64,000 bases of DNA, taken from contig NZ_JNXG01000001.1 in the NCBI RefSeq assembly GCF_000717025.1, positions 620,001 through 684,000 on the forward strand, in the 5' to 3' direction. This DNA comes from Streptomyces atroolivaceus (GTDB lineage Bacteria; Actinomycetota; Actinomycetes; Streptomycetales; Streptomycetaceae). The position numbers and the translations under genes are program-made. Below the pieces are notes generated by a model. That model searched no databases. It saw only the letters and a program-made list of their open reading frames with translations, and was not told where the DNA came from. Position 1 is the first letter of the stretch, and every line of letters begins with the position of its first letter. Positions 8,659 to 19,269 of the stretch are shown here, piece after piece.

Positions 8659-9923
8659 CTCTTCTCCAGCGGGGAGTGTGCGGTGTTCCGTGGCGAGGGC
8701 AGCGGGACCGCCGCGGTCAGGTGGAACAGGCCCTCGCCCGTCGGCCCCGCCTCCAGCGAACCGCCGACCGCGGCCAGCCGTTCCCGGAGCCCGTGGAGAC
8801 CTGAACCGCCCCCGGTGACAACGGCCTTGTCCGGAGTCACGCCGTCGTTCTCCACCACCAGCCGGACTCCGTCCCGCGAGGTCTCCAGCCGGATGTCGCA
8901 CCGCTGGGGGTCGCCGTGCCGCAGCACGTTGGTGGCCGCCTCGCGTACGGCCCAGCCGAGGGCCGACTGCACCGGAGCGGGAAGCTCCCCGCCGTGGCCC
9001 TGGACGGCGCACTCGATCCCGGCAGCCCGCAGAACGCCCTGCGCTCCCAGCAGTTCCGTACCGAGATCGGCCTCCCGGTAGCCCCGTACGACGTCGCGGA
9101 CCTCCTGCTGGGAGGCGCGCGCGATGCGCTGCACCTCGACCATCTGATCCAGCGCCGTGGGCTTGCCGCGCTGGGCCAGCTCGACCGCGAGCTCGCTCTT
9201 CAGCGCGATCACCGCCAGATTCCGCCCCAGGACGTCGTGCATGTCCCGCCCGAACCTCAGCCGTTCCTCGGCGACCGCCAGCCGGGTCTCCACCTCCTGG
9301 GCGTCGCGGAGTTTCGACATCACGTCCAGTGACCAGGCGGACAGCCGGACGGTGACCGAGACCAGCGCGCTCCCGAAGGCCACGCCGAGAAGTGTGGAGA
9401 GCACGGACGAGTCGTTCCCGCCGGCCGACGCCACACCGCTGCTGATGCCGGCCACGGTGACCGCCTGGAGCAGAGCGGCCGTCCACACGGGCATCAGGAG
9501 GACGAACGAGGTCATGAACGGCACGGTCACCGCGCCGAGGGCCAACTGCAGTTCGGGAAACCGCTCGACGCCGGTGTACGAGCAGAGCGCGAGCACTCCC
9601 GAGGCGTTGGCGAGGAAGAGGACGGCCCCGGTCACGATCAGCCGCCGGCCGACGGGCGGCCCGCCCAGGTAGTTGTCGAGGGCGCGGGCGACCAGGGTCC
9701 TCCCGCAGAGGCCCTGCCCCACAGCGGCCAGCACCGTCCCGGCGATCAGCACGGCGGGTGCGCCGGAATCCCGCACGGGTCTCGTCACCGCCAGCAGCAC
9801 CTGGGACAGGATGGTCATCCACACCACGGAGTGCAGGGTGCCACGGGTATAGAGATCGATCTTGTCGAAGCCGCTGCGCCGCTTCCAGCTCAGCACCTGT
9901 GCCCGGATCCACACGGCCCGCAT
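8655..9923 (-). CDS. Sensor histidine kinase, HisKA_3 (NarL/DesK) family
   Basis: 422 residues from an ATG preceded by GAGGGGG. The frame runs further upstream, but that part is GC-rich and lacks a ribosome site. About five membrane helices lie between residues 25 and 200. The dimerisation/phosphoacceptor box is FGRDMHDVLGRNLAVIALKS with H229, and the ATPase half has AVREAATNVLRHG (N-box), ENDG and GSGLHGLRERL (G-boxes). It acts at the membrane and passes phosphate to the overlapping response regulator. Its leader contains a nine-copy hexanucleotide repeat about 110 bases upstream. Confidence 0.93.
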   Translation of the reverse strand: MRAVWIRAQVLSWKRRSGFDKIDLYTRGTLHSVVWMTILSQVLLAVTRPVRDSGAPAVLIAGTVLAAVGQGLCGRTLVARALDNYLGGPPVGRRLIVTGAVLFLANASGVLALCSYTGVERFPELQLALGAVTVPFMTSFVLLMPVWTAALLQAVTVAGISSGVASAGGNDSSVLSTLLGVAFGSALVSVTVRLSAWSLDVMSKLRDAQEVETRLAVAEERLRFGRDMHDVLGRNLAVIALKSELAVELAQRGKPTALDQMVEVQRIARASQQEVRDVVRGYREADLGTELLGAQGVLRAAGIECAVQGHGGELPAPVQSALGWAVREAATNVLRHGDPQRCDIRLETSRDGVRLVVENDGVTPDKAVVTGGGSGLHGLRERLAAVGGSLEAGPTGEGLFHLTAAVPLPSPRNTAHSPLEKR

Positions 9924-10031
9924 CCCCCTCGGTTCCCCCCGGCCCCGTCGGGGCCCGGCCACGCGGATCCCGCTCGGCCTCGCGGATCCCGTCCGGGACC
10001 ACCGTCGCACAGCGGACACCGCGAGTACCGT

Positions 10032-10085
10032 CCGCTGCCGCTGCCGCTGCCGCTGCCGCTGCCGCTGCCGCTGCCGCTGCCGTTG
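10032..10085 (+). repeat. Hexanucleotide microsatellite (CCGCTG)9
   Basis: Eight perfect copies of CCGCTG plus one imperfect copy (CCGTTG), in the region upstream of the minus-strand histidine kinase gene. On the minus strand it reads CAGCGG repeats. Copy number in such repeats often varies between strains. Confidence 0.95.
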
Positions 10086-10382
10086 TCCCGCACGGCACGC
10101 GTCGGCGCCCGGCCCGGGAGGAGCGCCGTCACGGATTCTGGCTCCAGGAAGATCGGGACGGGCCGCCGCGTGTGCCGGAATGCGATCCCGCTCACTGCCT
10201 CGAAGCCGCCCGCACAGAGCCGCCGGGCTTCGTGCGGCCGATCACGGCTCCGGGGCCCCGGTTCCGGCCGGGGAAAGTCGTCGCTGGTCATGGCCCGAGA
10301 CTTCCGCCGGATCGCGGTCGTGAGCAGTGCACGGTGTCATCTCTGCTCATGACAAACGTCATGCGTCGACATTCCGAAACGT

Positions 10383-10416
10383 CAAAGGCCCCGGTCGATA
10401 TCGACCGGGGCCTTTG
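10383..10416 (-). terminator. Palindromic terminator after tRNA-Gly
   Basis: A perfect 34-base palindrome (arm CAAAGGCCCCGGTCGAT) lies seven bases beyond the 3' end of the minus-strand tRNA-Gly at 10424-10496. Confidence 0.88.
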
Positions 10417-10423
10417 AATCAAG

Positions 10424-10496
10424 AGCGGACGACCAGGTTCGAACTGGCGACCTCAACCTTGGCAAGGTTGCGCTCTACCAACTGAGCTACGTCCGC
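10424..10496 (-). tRNA. tRNA-Gly (anticodon GCC), second copy
   Basis: Cloverleaf with acceptor GCGGACG/CGTCCGC, anticodon loop TTGCCAA and T-arm CCAGTTCGAACCTGG. No CCA is encoded. The body is nearly identical to the copy at 7940; the acceptor stems and T-stems differ. Confidence 0.95.
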
Positions 10497-10575
10497 ATTG
10501 CCGCCACTCGGCTTTCACCGGTGGAGCGCTCACTACTCTACCTGATCCACTCAGTGGTCCGGTAAGGCAGTGCAG

Positions 10576-10647
10576 AGCGGGTGACAGGAATTGCACACTG
10601 CGCCTTCCCCCTGGAAGGGGGATGTTCTACTACTGAACTACACCCGC
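10576..10647 (-). tRNA. tRNA-Gly (anticodon TCC)
   Basis: 72-base cloverleaf: acceptor GCGGGTG/CACCCGC, five-bp anticodon stem CCCCC/GGGGG around the TTCCAGG region, T-loop TGCAATTC. No CCA is encoded. It lies 79 bases upstream of the tRNA-Gly(GCC) on the same strand and is probably co-transcribed with it. Confidence 0.93.
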
Positions 10648-10799
10648 ACGCTGCGTCGGACCCGGCTTTTCGGCCTTGCCCTTCGGCGTGCTCCAGACTC
10701 TAGCCGACCTGCAGGGGTGTTGTGCAAGTCGGCTCCCCGAGGTGGCGCCGCGGGGCCCGTCGGGCACCGGAACGGAAGGGAGCATTCCGGGCATCGCCC

Positions 10800-11135
10800 T
10801 CAACTGGCTGCGGCGAACGCCTCGTAGACCTTCTTGGGGATCCGGCCGCGGGCCGGCACCTCCATCCGGTGCGAGCGGGCCCAGGCGCGCACGGCGGCGG
10901 GGTCCGGCGCGAGAGACGTGTGGTGGTACGCCACCGGAGCCCTGCCTCGCTTGCCGGTGTTTGTCTGCTTTCGGCCGGCGGCCACGTACGGGGCCAGCGT
11001 CTTCCGCAGTTTCTTTGCATTGGCGGGATTCAGGTCGATCTCGTACGACTTCCCGTCCAGGGCGAAGGTGACCGTTTCCGCCGCTTCTCCCCCGTCGATG
11101 TCGTCGGAGAGCGTAACCACTACACGCTGAGCCAC
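10800..11135 (-). CDS. Lsr2-type nucleoid-associated protein
   Basis: 111 residues, the usual Lsr2 length. Lsr2 proteins bridge AT-rich DNA and silence foreign or specialised-metabolism genes. The N-terminal dimerisation domain starts AQRVVVTLSDDIDGGEAAET and continues VTFALDGKSYEIDLNPANAKKLRKTL. The C-terminus carries the AT-hook-like RGRIPKKVYEAF with the RGR minor-groove motif. The GTG start at 11135 is chosen because AAAGGA precedes it; a longer in-frame extension lacks a ribosome site. Streptomycetes carry two Lsr2 paralogues; this one, beside purS, is probably the second (LsrL-type) copy, an inference from context. Divergent from purS across a 386-base gap. Confidence 0.92.
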   Translation of the reverse strand: MAQRVVVTLSDDIDGGEAAETVTFALDGKSYEIDLNPANAKKLRKTLAPYVAAGRKQTNTGKRGRAPVAYHHTSLAPDPAAVRAWARSHRMEVPARGRIPKKVYEAFAAAS

Positions 11136-11521
11136 GGATATCGGTCCTTTCCTACGGCACCGTCGCGCCTGACATGCGCGGATGCCGGCCTTCCGGCGGC
11201 TGGGCGGATACGGATCGACTGCTGTCGACTGTTCCGGGGCAATCGTGCTTTCCCGGGTATTCATTTGTACAGCGGCGGGCGTCGCATTGTGAAGCCCGGC
11301 TTATTACATCCGCGTGTTGCCTCCGTGTGCCCGCGGGCAATCAGGGTGAAGATTTTTTCCCAGGATTTTCCCCGGGCTTCGCCGCCCGTCGATATCTCGC
11401 CGTGATGAGGGCCCTCCGATATCTACCCGCGTAGAATTTCTGGCCAGGTACGCTGAGAGGACCCGCGGGGATCTGGGGAACCCCTCGGAGACACAGCCGC
11501 ACCACACCACCGGGAGTGCCA
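11136..11521. other. Divergent promoter region between the Lsr2-like gene and purS
   Basis: 386 bases, noticeably more AT-rich than its surroundings around 11230-11450. TAGAAT at 11432-11437 and TACGCT at 11449-11454 are possible -10 elements for purS. No gene or RNA structure was recognised. Confidence 0.5.
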
Positions 11522-11773
11522 GTGGCACGCGTCGTAGTCGACGTCATGCTCAAGCCGGAGATCCTCGACCCGCAGGGACAGGCTGTGCAGCGCGCACTGC
11601 CCCGTCTCGGCTTCGACGGAATCGCGGACGTTCGTCAGGGAAAGCGTTTCGAGCTCGAGGTCGAGGGGCCGGTCGACGATGCCGCCCTCGCCCGTATTAA
11701 CGAGATGGCCGAGACCTTCCTCGCCAACACCGTCATCGAGGACTTCACCGTCAAGGTGGAGGAGGAGAAGTGA
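11522..11773 (+). CDS. purS: Phosphoribosylformylglycinamidine synthase subunit PurS
   Basis: 83-residue small subunit of the three-part FGAM synthase; it bridges PurQ and PurL and helps ammonia channelling. The start is the second of two close in-frame GTGs (11516, 11522). The later one has GGGAG at proper spacing and gives the typical N-terminus [28 protein letters not shown] and the acidic tail VKVEEEK are also typical. The stop overlaps the purQ start (GTGA), so purS-purQ-purL are translationally coupled. Confidence 0.95.
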   Translation: MARVVVDVMLKPEILDPQGQAVQRALPRLGFDGIADVRQGKRFELEVEGPVDDAALARINEMAETFLANTVIEDFTVKVEEEK

Positions 11774-12446
11774 CCACCCGTATCGGCGTCGTCACTTTTC
11801 CCGGCACGCTCGACGACCAGGACAGCCTGCGGGCCGTGCGGATCGCGGGTGGAGAACCCGTATCCCTCTGGCACCGTGACAAGGACCTGCACCAGGTCGA
11901 CGCGGTGATCCTCGCGGGCGGATTCAGTTACGGCGACTATCTGCGCGCCGGCGCCATCTCGCGTTTCTCGCCGGTGATGGAGAGCGTCATCGAGCAGGCG
12001 AAGGCCGGCCTGCCGGTCCTCGGTATCTGCAACGGCTTCCAGATCCTGACCGAGGCACACCTGCTGCCCGGCGCGATGCTGCGCAACAACGACCTCCACT
12101 TCATCTGCCGCGACCAGAAGCTGCGGGTGGAGAACGCGGAGACCGCCTGGACCTCGGACTACACGGCGGGTCAGGAGATCTCCGTACCGCTGAAGAACGT
12201 GGACGGCCGGTACACCGCCGACGAGCGCACGCTCGACGCGCTGGAGGCCGAGGGCCGCGTCGCCTTCCGTTACGCCGACGTCAACCCGAACGGCTCGCTG
12301 CGCGACATCGCCGGCATCACCAACGCCGCGGGCAACGTCGTCGGTCTGATGCCGCACCCGGAGCACGCCGTCGAGCCGCTGATCGGTACCGGTCGCACCG
12401 ACGGTCTGGGTTTCTTCACCTCGATCATCAAGAAGCTGGTCAACGC

Positions 12447-12450
<4 letters not shown>
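11770..12450 (+). CDS. purQ: Phosphoribosylformylglycinamidine synthase, glutaminase subunit PurQ
   Basis: 226 residues. Class I glutamine amidotransferase that releases ammonia for PurL. Nucleophile C87 lies in [12 protein letters not shown], and H196/E198 in MPHPEHA complete the triad. [12 protein letters not shown] (about 50-61) is the oxyanion/hinge segment of PurQ. The GTG start overlaps purS by four bases; the stop overlaps the purL start by four (ATGA). The separate small PurQ, PurS and 750-residue PurL are the Gram-positive arrangement, unlike the fused proteobacterial enzyme. Confidence 0.97.
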
Positions 12451-14696
<2,246 letters not shown>

Positions 14697-14711
14697 GTTC
14701 TGCCTGTACCC

Positions 14712-14744
14712 AAGCCCCCGCCCGGGTCGACCGGACGGGGGCTT
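14712..14744 (+). terminator. Terminator after purL
   Basis: Outer stem AAGCCCCCG / CGGGGGCTT with further pairing inside; starts 15 bases after the purL stop. Confidence 0.85.
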
Positions 14745-14774
14745 CGGCGTTTCACCCCTACCTGTTGATTGAAA

Positions 14775-14790
14775 TTACGTAATTACGTAA
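14775..14790. promoter_or_regulatory. Perfect 16-bp palindrome, candidate operator
   Basis: TTACGTAATTACGTAA is fully self-complementary, contains TTACGTAA-like half-repeats, and ends ten bases before the ATG of the ArsR-type gene, touching its ribosome site. Very AT-rich for this genome. Best read as an autoregulatory operator of the adjacent regulator. Confidence 0.72.
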
Positions 14791-14800
14791 GGTGGATGTC

Positions 14801-15325
14801 ATGAAGCTCGAGGAGCGCGTCGCCGAACTGGAGCGCCGCCTCGCGGTGCTGGAGTCGGCCGCCGGGAGCGCGAGGCCGGAGCTGGGCGTCGGGGACTTCT
14901 GGGCGCTGGACGGGCTGAAGGACCAGCTCGAGCAGGTCGGGGAGACCGCGGCCGACGGCGGGGTGCTGTTCACGGGCGCGGTGAGGCTGCCGGCCGGTGA
15001 GCGGTACGAGTGGCAGTACGGCGCGCTCACCGCGGGGCTCCTGGGCACGGACGAGGACCGTCCCGACTGGGCGGAAGCCGCCGAGCCCCTGGCCGCGCTC
15101 GGCCACCCGGTAAGGCTGCGGCTGCTCCGCGAGATCCTCGCGGGCAGGCGCACGGTCGCCGAGCTGGCCGGGCTCGACGAGACCGGAACGACCGGTCAGA
15201 TCTACCACCACCTGCGCCAGCTGACCGTCGCGGGCTGGCTGCACACGACAGGGCGCGGGCGCTACGAGGTGCCGGGCGCCCGGGTGGTGCCGCTCCTGGT
15301 GGTTCTCACGGCCGCCCGGCCCTGA
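14801..15325 (+). CDS. ArsR-family winged-helix regulator with N-terminal coiled coil
   Basis: 174 residues. Residues 1-20 (KLEERVAELERRLAVLESA) form a leucine-rich coiled coil. The C-terminal half carries an ArsR-like DNA-binding fold: LAALGHPVRLRLLREILAGR (about 93-112), then TVAELAGLDETGTTGQIYHHLRQLTVAGWL. No metal-binding cysteines are present, so a metal sensor is unlikely. ATG at 14801 is chosen over the in-frame GTG at 14792 because AAGGTGG precedes it and the GTG lies against the palindrome. It heads a collinear block whose next gene, an M23 peptidase, starts 38 bases on, suggesting it controls that block and itself. Confidence 0.85.
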   Translation: MKLEERVAELERRLAVLESAAGSARPELGVGDFWALDGLKDQLEQVGETAADGGVLFTGAVRLPAGERYEWQYGALTAGLLGTDEDRPDWAEAAEPLAALGHPVRLRLLREILAGRRTVAELAGLDETGTTGQIYHHLRQLTVAGWLHTTGRGRYEVPGARVVPLLVVLTAARP

Positions 15326-15363
15326 GGGGCGGGCGCCGAACGACACGAACGAGGGGGAACGTC

Positions 15364-16191
15364 ATGTCCGTACGCAAAGCCGCGATGATCCTGCACCGCT
15401 GCTGCTGGGCCGTCTTCGTCGCACTGGTGGTGGTCACGGCCTTCACGGGCTCGCTCGACCCGTACGTCCTGGTGTTCCTGCCGGCAGTGGTGGCTCTTGT
15501 CATCGGGATCGTGGTGAACCGCTCCGGCGGTGCGGACACGGCGCATCCCCGCCCCGCCGTGGAGGTCGGGCCTCCGGTGACGGGCCGTTGGAGCGCGCTC
15601 AACAGTCCGGCCGACAAGGTCCCCAGCCACGGCACGCACGCCTACGGGCAGACGTACGCGATCGATGTCGTCGCCGAACCCGAGGGCCGGGACCGTCCCC
15701 CCTTCCGGTGGGTGTGGCCGGTCGTCCGCCCCAACCGTGACTTCCCGGCCTTCGGCTCCCCGCTGCTCGCGGTGGCGGACGGCACCGTCGTCCACGCGAG
15801 CGACGGGCAGCGTGACCACCTCAGCCGGAACTCGGGCCCGGCGCTCGCCTACCTGATGGTGATCGAGGCGTTCATCCGCGACCTGGCCGGCCCGGGCGGG
15901 ATCTACGGCAACCGCGTCGTGCTCGACCTCGGTGACGGGACGTACGCCGCGTACGCCCACGTCCAGCGCGGCTCGCTCGAGGTGCGGGCCGGGGACACCG
16001 TCCGGGCCGGACAGCGGATCGCCCGCTGCGGGAACTCCGGCAACTCCACCGAGCCGCATGTGCACTTCCAGCTCATGGACCACCCGGACCTCGACAGGGC
16101 GCGCGGGATCCCCTTCACCTGGCGGGGCATCGGAGTACCCGCCGACGGCGAGGTCTTCGTCGCCGGTGAGGCCGTCAGCAGCGACTGGTAG
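15364..16191 (+). CDS. M23-family peptidase, membrane-anchored
   Basis: 275 residues; zinc endopeptidase fold of the LytM/lysostaphin type, expected to cut peptidoglycan cross-links outside the membrane. Two membrane helices occur near the start (about 12-30 and 33-52). The catalytic core has SHGTHAYGQTYAIDVV (metal His and Asp), FGSPLLAVADGTVVHASDG, NRVVLDLGDGTYAAYAHV and EPHVHFQLM, so both the H..D and HxH parts are present. ATG preceded by GAGGGGGAA. It sits between the ArsR-type gene and a Cys-rich membrane protein, all on one strand with short gaps. Confidence 0.88.
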   Translation: MSVRKAAMILHRCCWAVFVALVVVTAFTGSLDPYVLVFLPAVVALVIGIVVNRSGGADTAHPRPAVEVGPPVTGRWSALNSPADKVPSHGTHAYGQTYAIDVVAEPEGRDRPPFRWVWPVVRPNRDFPAFGSPLLAVADGTVVHASDGQRDHLSRNSGPALAYLMVIEAFIRDLAGPGGIYGNRVVLDLGDGTYAAYAHVQRGSLEVRAGDTVRAGQRIARCGNSGNSTEPHVHFQLMDHPDLDRARGIPFTWRGIGVPADGEVFVAGEAVSSDW

Positions 16192-16233
16192 CTTGCGGGC
16201 GTCACGCGTTGTCGTCGTACGGGGGCAGGGGCC

Positions 16234-17502
16234 ATGGACGGTAAGCACGCTCCCGGGGAGCCCGGGCCCGTGGGGGAGCCGGCCGGACGCGGGCGCGTGC
16301 GGAAGGCCCTGAACGCGCTGTTCTGCATGGTCGCGGTGGCGGGGATCGGCTTGAGCATCTGGGCGATCGTCACGCAGGTGTCCGACCTCCGGGCCCGGGC
16401 CGAGAGCCGGGAGCTCATCGAGGAGGGGTGCGGTGGCCTCGTCGATCCCGACCCGGTGCTCGGACTGCACGTCGGCACCGACCGCGTGGAACTCGCGGAC
16501 CGTTACCAGGTCGACACCGCCCGGCGGGTCAGCAACTGCGTCGTCTACCGCGTGGGCGATCCGGGGACGACGTACGGGCACTTCGCCCTGACACTCACCA
16601 TGTACCCGGCGGACCCGAACGCCGACGAACGCCATGTCGCGCTCGACGACAAGCCCTTCGACCTCCGGCGCGGAGGCGGGGACGACATCGCGGCCGCGGC
16701 GGACGAGGCCGTGCCGCACCCCCTGGGCGACGGCGGACTCGGTGAGTACGAGAGCCACCTGGTGACGGCCAGGGCCCTGTGCGGGGACGGAGGCGATATC
16801 TCCTCCGTCGAGGCCTCGGCCGTCGCCAAGTACGCGGACGTCGCCACGCCCGAGGACCGCCGCACGCTCGCGGTTCTGGCGCGGCAGGCCGTGGAGAGGG
16901 CTGCCGAGGAACAGGGGTGCTCCACCGAACTCCCCGCACTGCCCGCCGAGTTCCCCGAGCCGGCGTTCGCCCTCCGCCCGGCGGCCGAGGCCGGCGGGAC
17001 GTGCGCCTGGTACGGCCGTCTCATAGCCGCCGAGGGACGTGGCTCGCTTCCCGACCGCGCACTCGCCGCGCCGGCCGGGAAGGCGAGCTCCCACGACGCC
17101 TGCCTGCTCGCGCTCGGCGAGGACGAGACCCGGAGGGTCTGGCCCGCGTACGAGAAGAGCACGGAGCGCCCGCGGGACCTCGAGATCGTGCTCTCGGGCT
17201 CTCCCCTGTGGATGAAGACCGAGACCCTCGTCGGCGACGGCACCAGAGGAGTGCGGACCGGCGTGCTGGGCCGGACCGCGATCCGCCCCGGCAGCGCGGG
17301 TACGGACGAGTTCGCCTGGTGGGCCTCCTCCGTCTGCGACGGCCGGCCCGCCCTGCACGTGATGCAGGTGGCCTACCCGTACGACCACATCCTCCGCGAC
17401 CGGCTGGAGCCCGTCTTCCGGGCGTACGTCGACGACGCCACCGCGCGCCGGGGCTGTACCGGCCTCACCTTTCCCGAGGCCTCGGACTTCGCCAGGAGTT
17501 GA
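16234..17502 (+). CDS. Membrane-anchored Cys-rich protein, function unknown
   Basis: 422 residues. A single membrane helix (about 26-48) after a short charged N-terminus implies a large extracytoplasmic part. That part contains at least eight cysteines in GCGG, NCVV, LCGDG, QGCST, TCAWYG, DACLL, VCDG and RGCTG settings. It appears to be two halves, each with a GC..L signature, suggesting an internal duplication joined by disulfides. I do not recognise a named family. It begins 42 bases after the M23 peptidase and may share its transcript. GTG/ATG choices nearby favour the ATG at 16234. Confidence 0.7.
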   Translation: MDGKHAPGEPGPVGEPAGRGRVRKALNALFCMVAVAGIGLSIWAIVTQVSDLRARAESRELIEEGCGGLVDPDPVLGLHVGTDRVELADRYQVDTARRVSNCVVYRVGDPGTTYGHFALTLTMYPADPNADERHVALDDKPFDLRRGGGDDIAAAADEAVPHPLGDGGLGEYESHLVTARALCGDGGDISSVEASAVAKYADVATPEDRRTLAVLARQAVERAAEEQGCSTELPALPAEFPEPAFALRPAAEAGGTCAWYGRLIAAEGRGSLPDRALAAPAGKASSHDACLLALGEDETRRVWPAYEKSTERPRDLEIVLSGSPLWMKTETLVGDGTRGVRTGVLGRTAIRPGSAGTDEFAWWASSVCDGRPALHVMQVAYPYDHILRDRLEPVFRAYVDDATARRGCTGLTFPEASDFARS

Positions 17503-17520
17503 GCATCCGGAGGGAGCACG

Positions 17521-18351
17521 ATGTCACAGGCGCCGGTTAGTCTCGCCCGTATGCCCCCGGCCAAGAAGCGCCCGCGCGCCTACGACCTCAGCCGGACCCG
17601 CAGCGCGGTCCTGGCCCAGTTCGACCGCGTCCGGGAGGCGGTGGCCGCGCTGACGGAGGACCAGCTGGCCGGTGCGTCCGGGCTGGGGGAGTGGACCGTA
17701 CGGGACCTCGCGGCGCACGTGACGACGGCTCTGGAGCGGGTCAGCCGTGAACTGGAGCTGCCGGAGCCGCCCGGTGCCAGGCCGCAGCTCACCCTGGTCG
17801 AGTGGCCCTTCTCCACGGCGGCACGGGCCGAGGGGATCGCGGACGACGCCAGGACCCTGGCCGCGGCCAGGCCCGGCCTCGACGCGCTGTACGAGGAGAC
17901 GGCGGCCCGGTTCGCGGAGCTGGTGCCCGCCGACGCCGGTGACCGGCTGGTGACGACCCGGGCAGGCACGATGCGGCTGGGCGACTTCCTGGTCACCCGC
18001 ACCGTCGAGCTCGTCGTCCACACCGACGATCTCCACCGCGCGACCGGCCTCGACATCCCGTACGACCGCCAGGCGCTCGCCGCCTGCACCCGGCTGCTCG
18101 CCGACGCCCTCGCGGACAAGGCGCCCGGTGGCTCCGTCGAGGTGCGCGTCCCGCCCTTCGCCGTCGTCCAGTGCATCGGCGGGCCCAAGCACACCCGGGG
18201 CACGCCGCCGAACGTCGTGGAGACGGACCCGCTCACCTGGGTGCGGCTGGCCACCGGACGTACGAAGTGGGCGGAGGAGCTCGAAGCGGCGCGGGTCAGC
18301 GCCAGCGGGGAGCGGGCCGACCTCACCCCGTTGCTCCCGCTGATGGGCTGA
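17521..18351 (+). CDS. Maleylpyruvate isomerase-family (mycothiol-dependent / DinB-like) protein
   Basis: 276 residues. N-terminal four-helix DinB-like bundle with probable metal ligands H66 in RDLAAHVTTAL, E163 and H167 in ELVVHTDDLHRA (the H..ExxxH set of mycothiol-dependent isomerases). A C-terminal sterol-carrier-like segment starts near 195 (SVEVRVPPFAVVQC) and includes TDPLTWVRLATGRTKW. Start ATG has GGAGGGAG ahead; a second Met at residue 11 is possible. Substrate unknown: only a fraction of this family are true isomerases. Lies 18 bases after the Cys-rich membrane gene. Confidence 0.82.
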   Translation: MSQAPVSLARMPPAKKRPRAYDLSRTRSAVLAQFDRVREAVAALTEDQLAGASGLGEWTVRDLAAHVTTALERVSRELELPEPPGARPQLTLVEWPFSTAARAEGIADDARTLAAARPGLDALYEETAARFAELVPADAGDRLVTTRAGTMRLGDFLVTRTVELVVHTDDLHRATGLDIPYDRQALAACTRLLADALADKAPGGSVEVRVPPFAVVQCIGGPKHTRGTPPNVVETDPLTWVRLATGRTKWAEELEAARVSASGERADLTPLLPLMG

Positions 18352-18388
18352 GGGGAACCGGATCGCCCACTCGATCCGTCCCAGGGCC

Positions 18389-19234
18389 ATGCGCACACAA
18401 CGTATGGCTGTCAGCGTCCTTGCCGTCCTGGCCACCCTCACCCTCGCCGCGTGCGGTACGGATCCGGGCACCGGAGCGGGATCCGGTGAGTCCGGAGACG
18501 GCAGCGGCACCGTGCGGACCGGGCCACCCGTGACCGGGGTCCACTGGACCGTGTCCTCCCTGACCGTCGACGGGAAGAAGACCGCTGCCCCCGCCGGCGC
18601 CCACGTCGAGATCGGCTCCGACGGGAAGGCCACGGGCAGTCTGGGCTGCAACCGCTTCACCGCCGAGGCCGCCGTCGACGGCGACAAGGTCACCGTCGGG
18701 CCCGGCACGACCACCGAAATGGCGTGCGACGAGGACGTCCAGGCCTTCGAGAAGGCGATGGGCCGTGCTTTCAGCGGCGAGCTCCGGGCCGCTGTCGCGG
18801 GCCGGGGCGACGCGAAGACCCTGACCCTGACCACCGGAGCAGGCGACTCCATCGCACTCACCTCCGAGCCTCCCGCCCCGCTGGCCGGGACCGCCTGGAA
18901 GGTCACCGGGCTCGTGTCCGGCAGCGTCGCCGCCTCCCTGCCCGCCGGTACGGAGAACAAGGCGCACCTCACCTTCGGCAAGGACGGCTCGGTGGAGGGG
19001 AACCTCGGCTGCAACTCCTTCCACGGCAAGGCCACGGTCTCCGGCTCCACGCTCACCTTCGGCCCGCTCGCCTCCACCCGGAAGATGTGCCCGGGTCCCG
19101 AGATGGACCTGGAACGCGCGCTGCGGGGCGTACTGGAGGGGAGGACGACGTACGAGATCGAGCACCGCTCTCTGTCGATCGAGGCCGAGAGCGGCAAGGG
19201 CCTCCACGCGTCCGCCCCGGCGGCCAGGGGCTGA
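18389..19234 (+). CDS. META-domain lipoprotein (two HslJ-like domains)
   Basis: 281 residues with a lipoprotein signal peptide ending LTLAAC (lipobox Cys near residue 22) and a Gly/Ser linker. Two META domains follow (about 45-150 and 165-275). Each has the pattern LGCNRF / LGCNSFHG followed by a TTEMACDED or STRKMCPGPE segment, the usual paired cysteines. HslJ-type META proteins are envelope proteins of uncertain function, linked in enterobacteria to novobiocin tolerance and heat stress. Convergent with the sulfatase gene, 35 bases away; no clear terminator between them. Confidence 0.88.
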   Translation: MRTQRMAVSVLAVLATLTLAACGTDPGTGAGSGESGDGSGTVRTGPPVTGVHWTVSSLTVDGKKTAAPAGAHVEIGSDGKATGSLGCNRFTAEAAVDGDKVTVGPGTTTEMACDEDVQAFEKAMGRAFSGELRAAVAGRGDAKTLTLTTGAGDSIALTSEPPAPLAGTAWKVTGLVSGSVAASLPAGTENKAHLTFGKDGSVEGNLGCNSFHGKATVSGSTLTFGPLASTRKMCPGPEMDLERALRGVLEGRTTYEIEHRSLSIEAESGKGLHASAPAARG

Positions 19235-19269
19235 CCGGCCGGGGCTCGTCCGCGGGGACGCCGAGGTGC

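Larger units (their letters stand above)
9924..10423. other. 500-base gap upstream of the histidine kinase
   Basis: Holds the (CCGCTG)n microsatellite and, at the right end, a perfect palindromic terminator for the neighbouring tRNA-Gly. I see no convincing gene. GC-rich frames here code for poly-Ala or Arg/Pro and lack ribosome sites. Confidence 0.6.

Noticed and set aside
10032..10085. Repeat tract considered as a CRISPR array
   Set aside because: Uniform hexamers without spacers; no cas genes.
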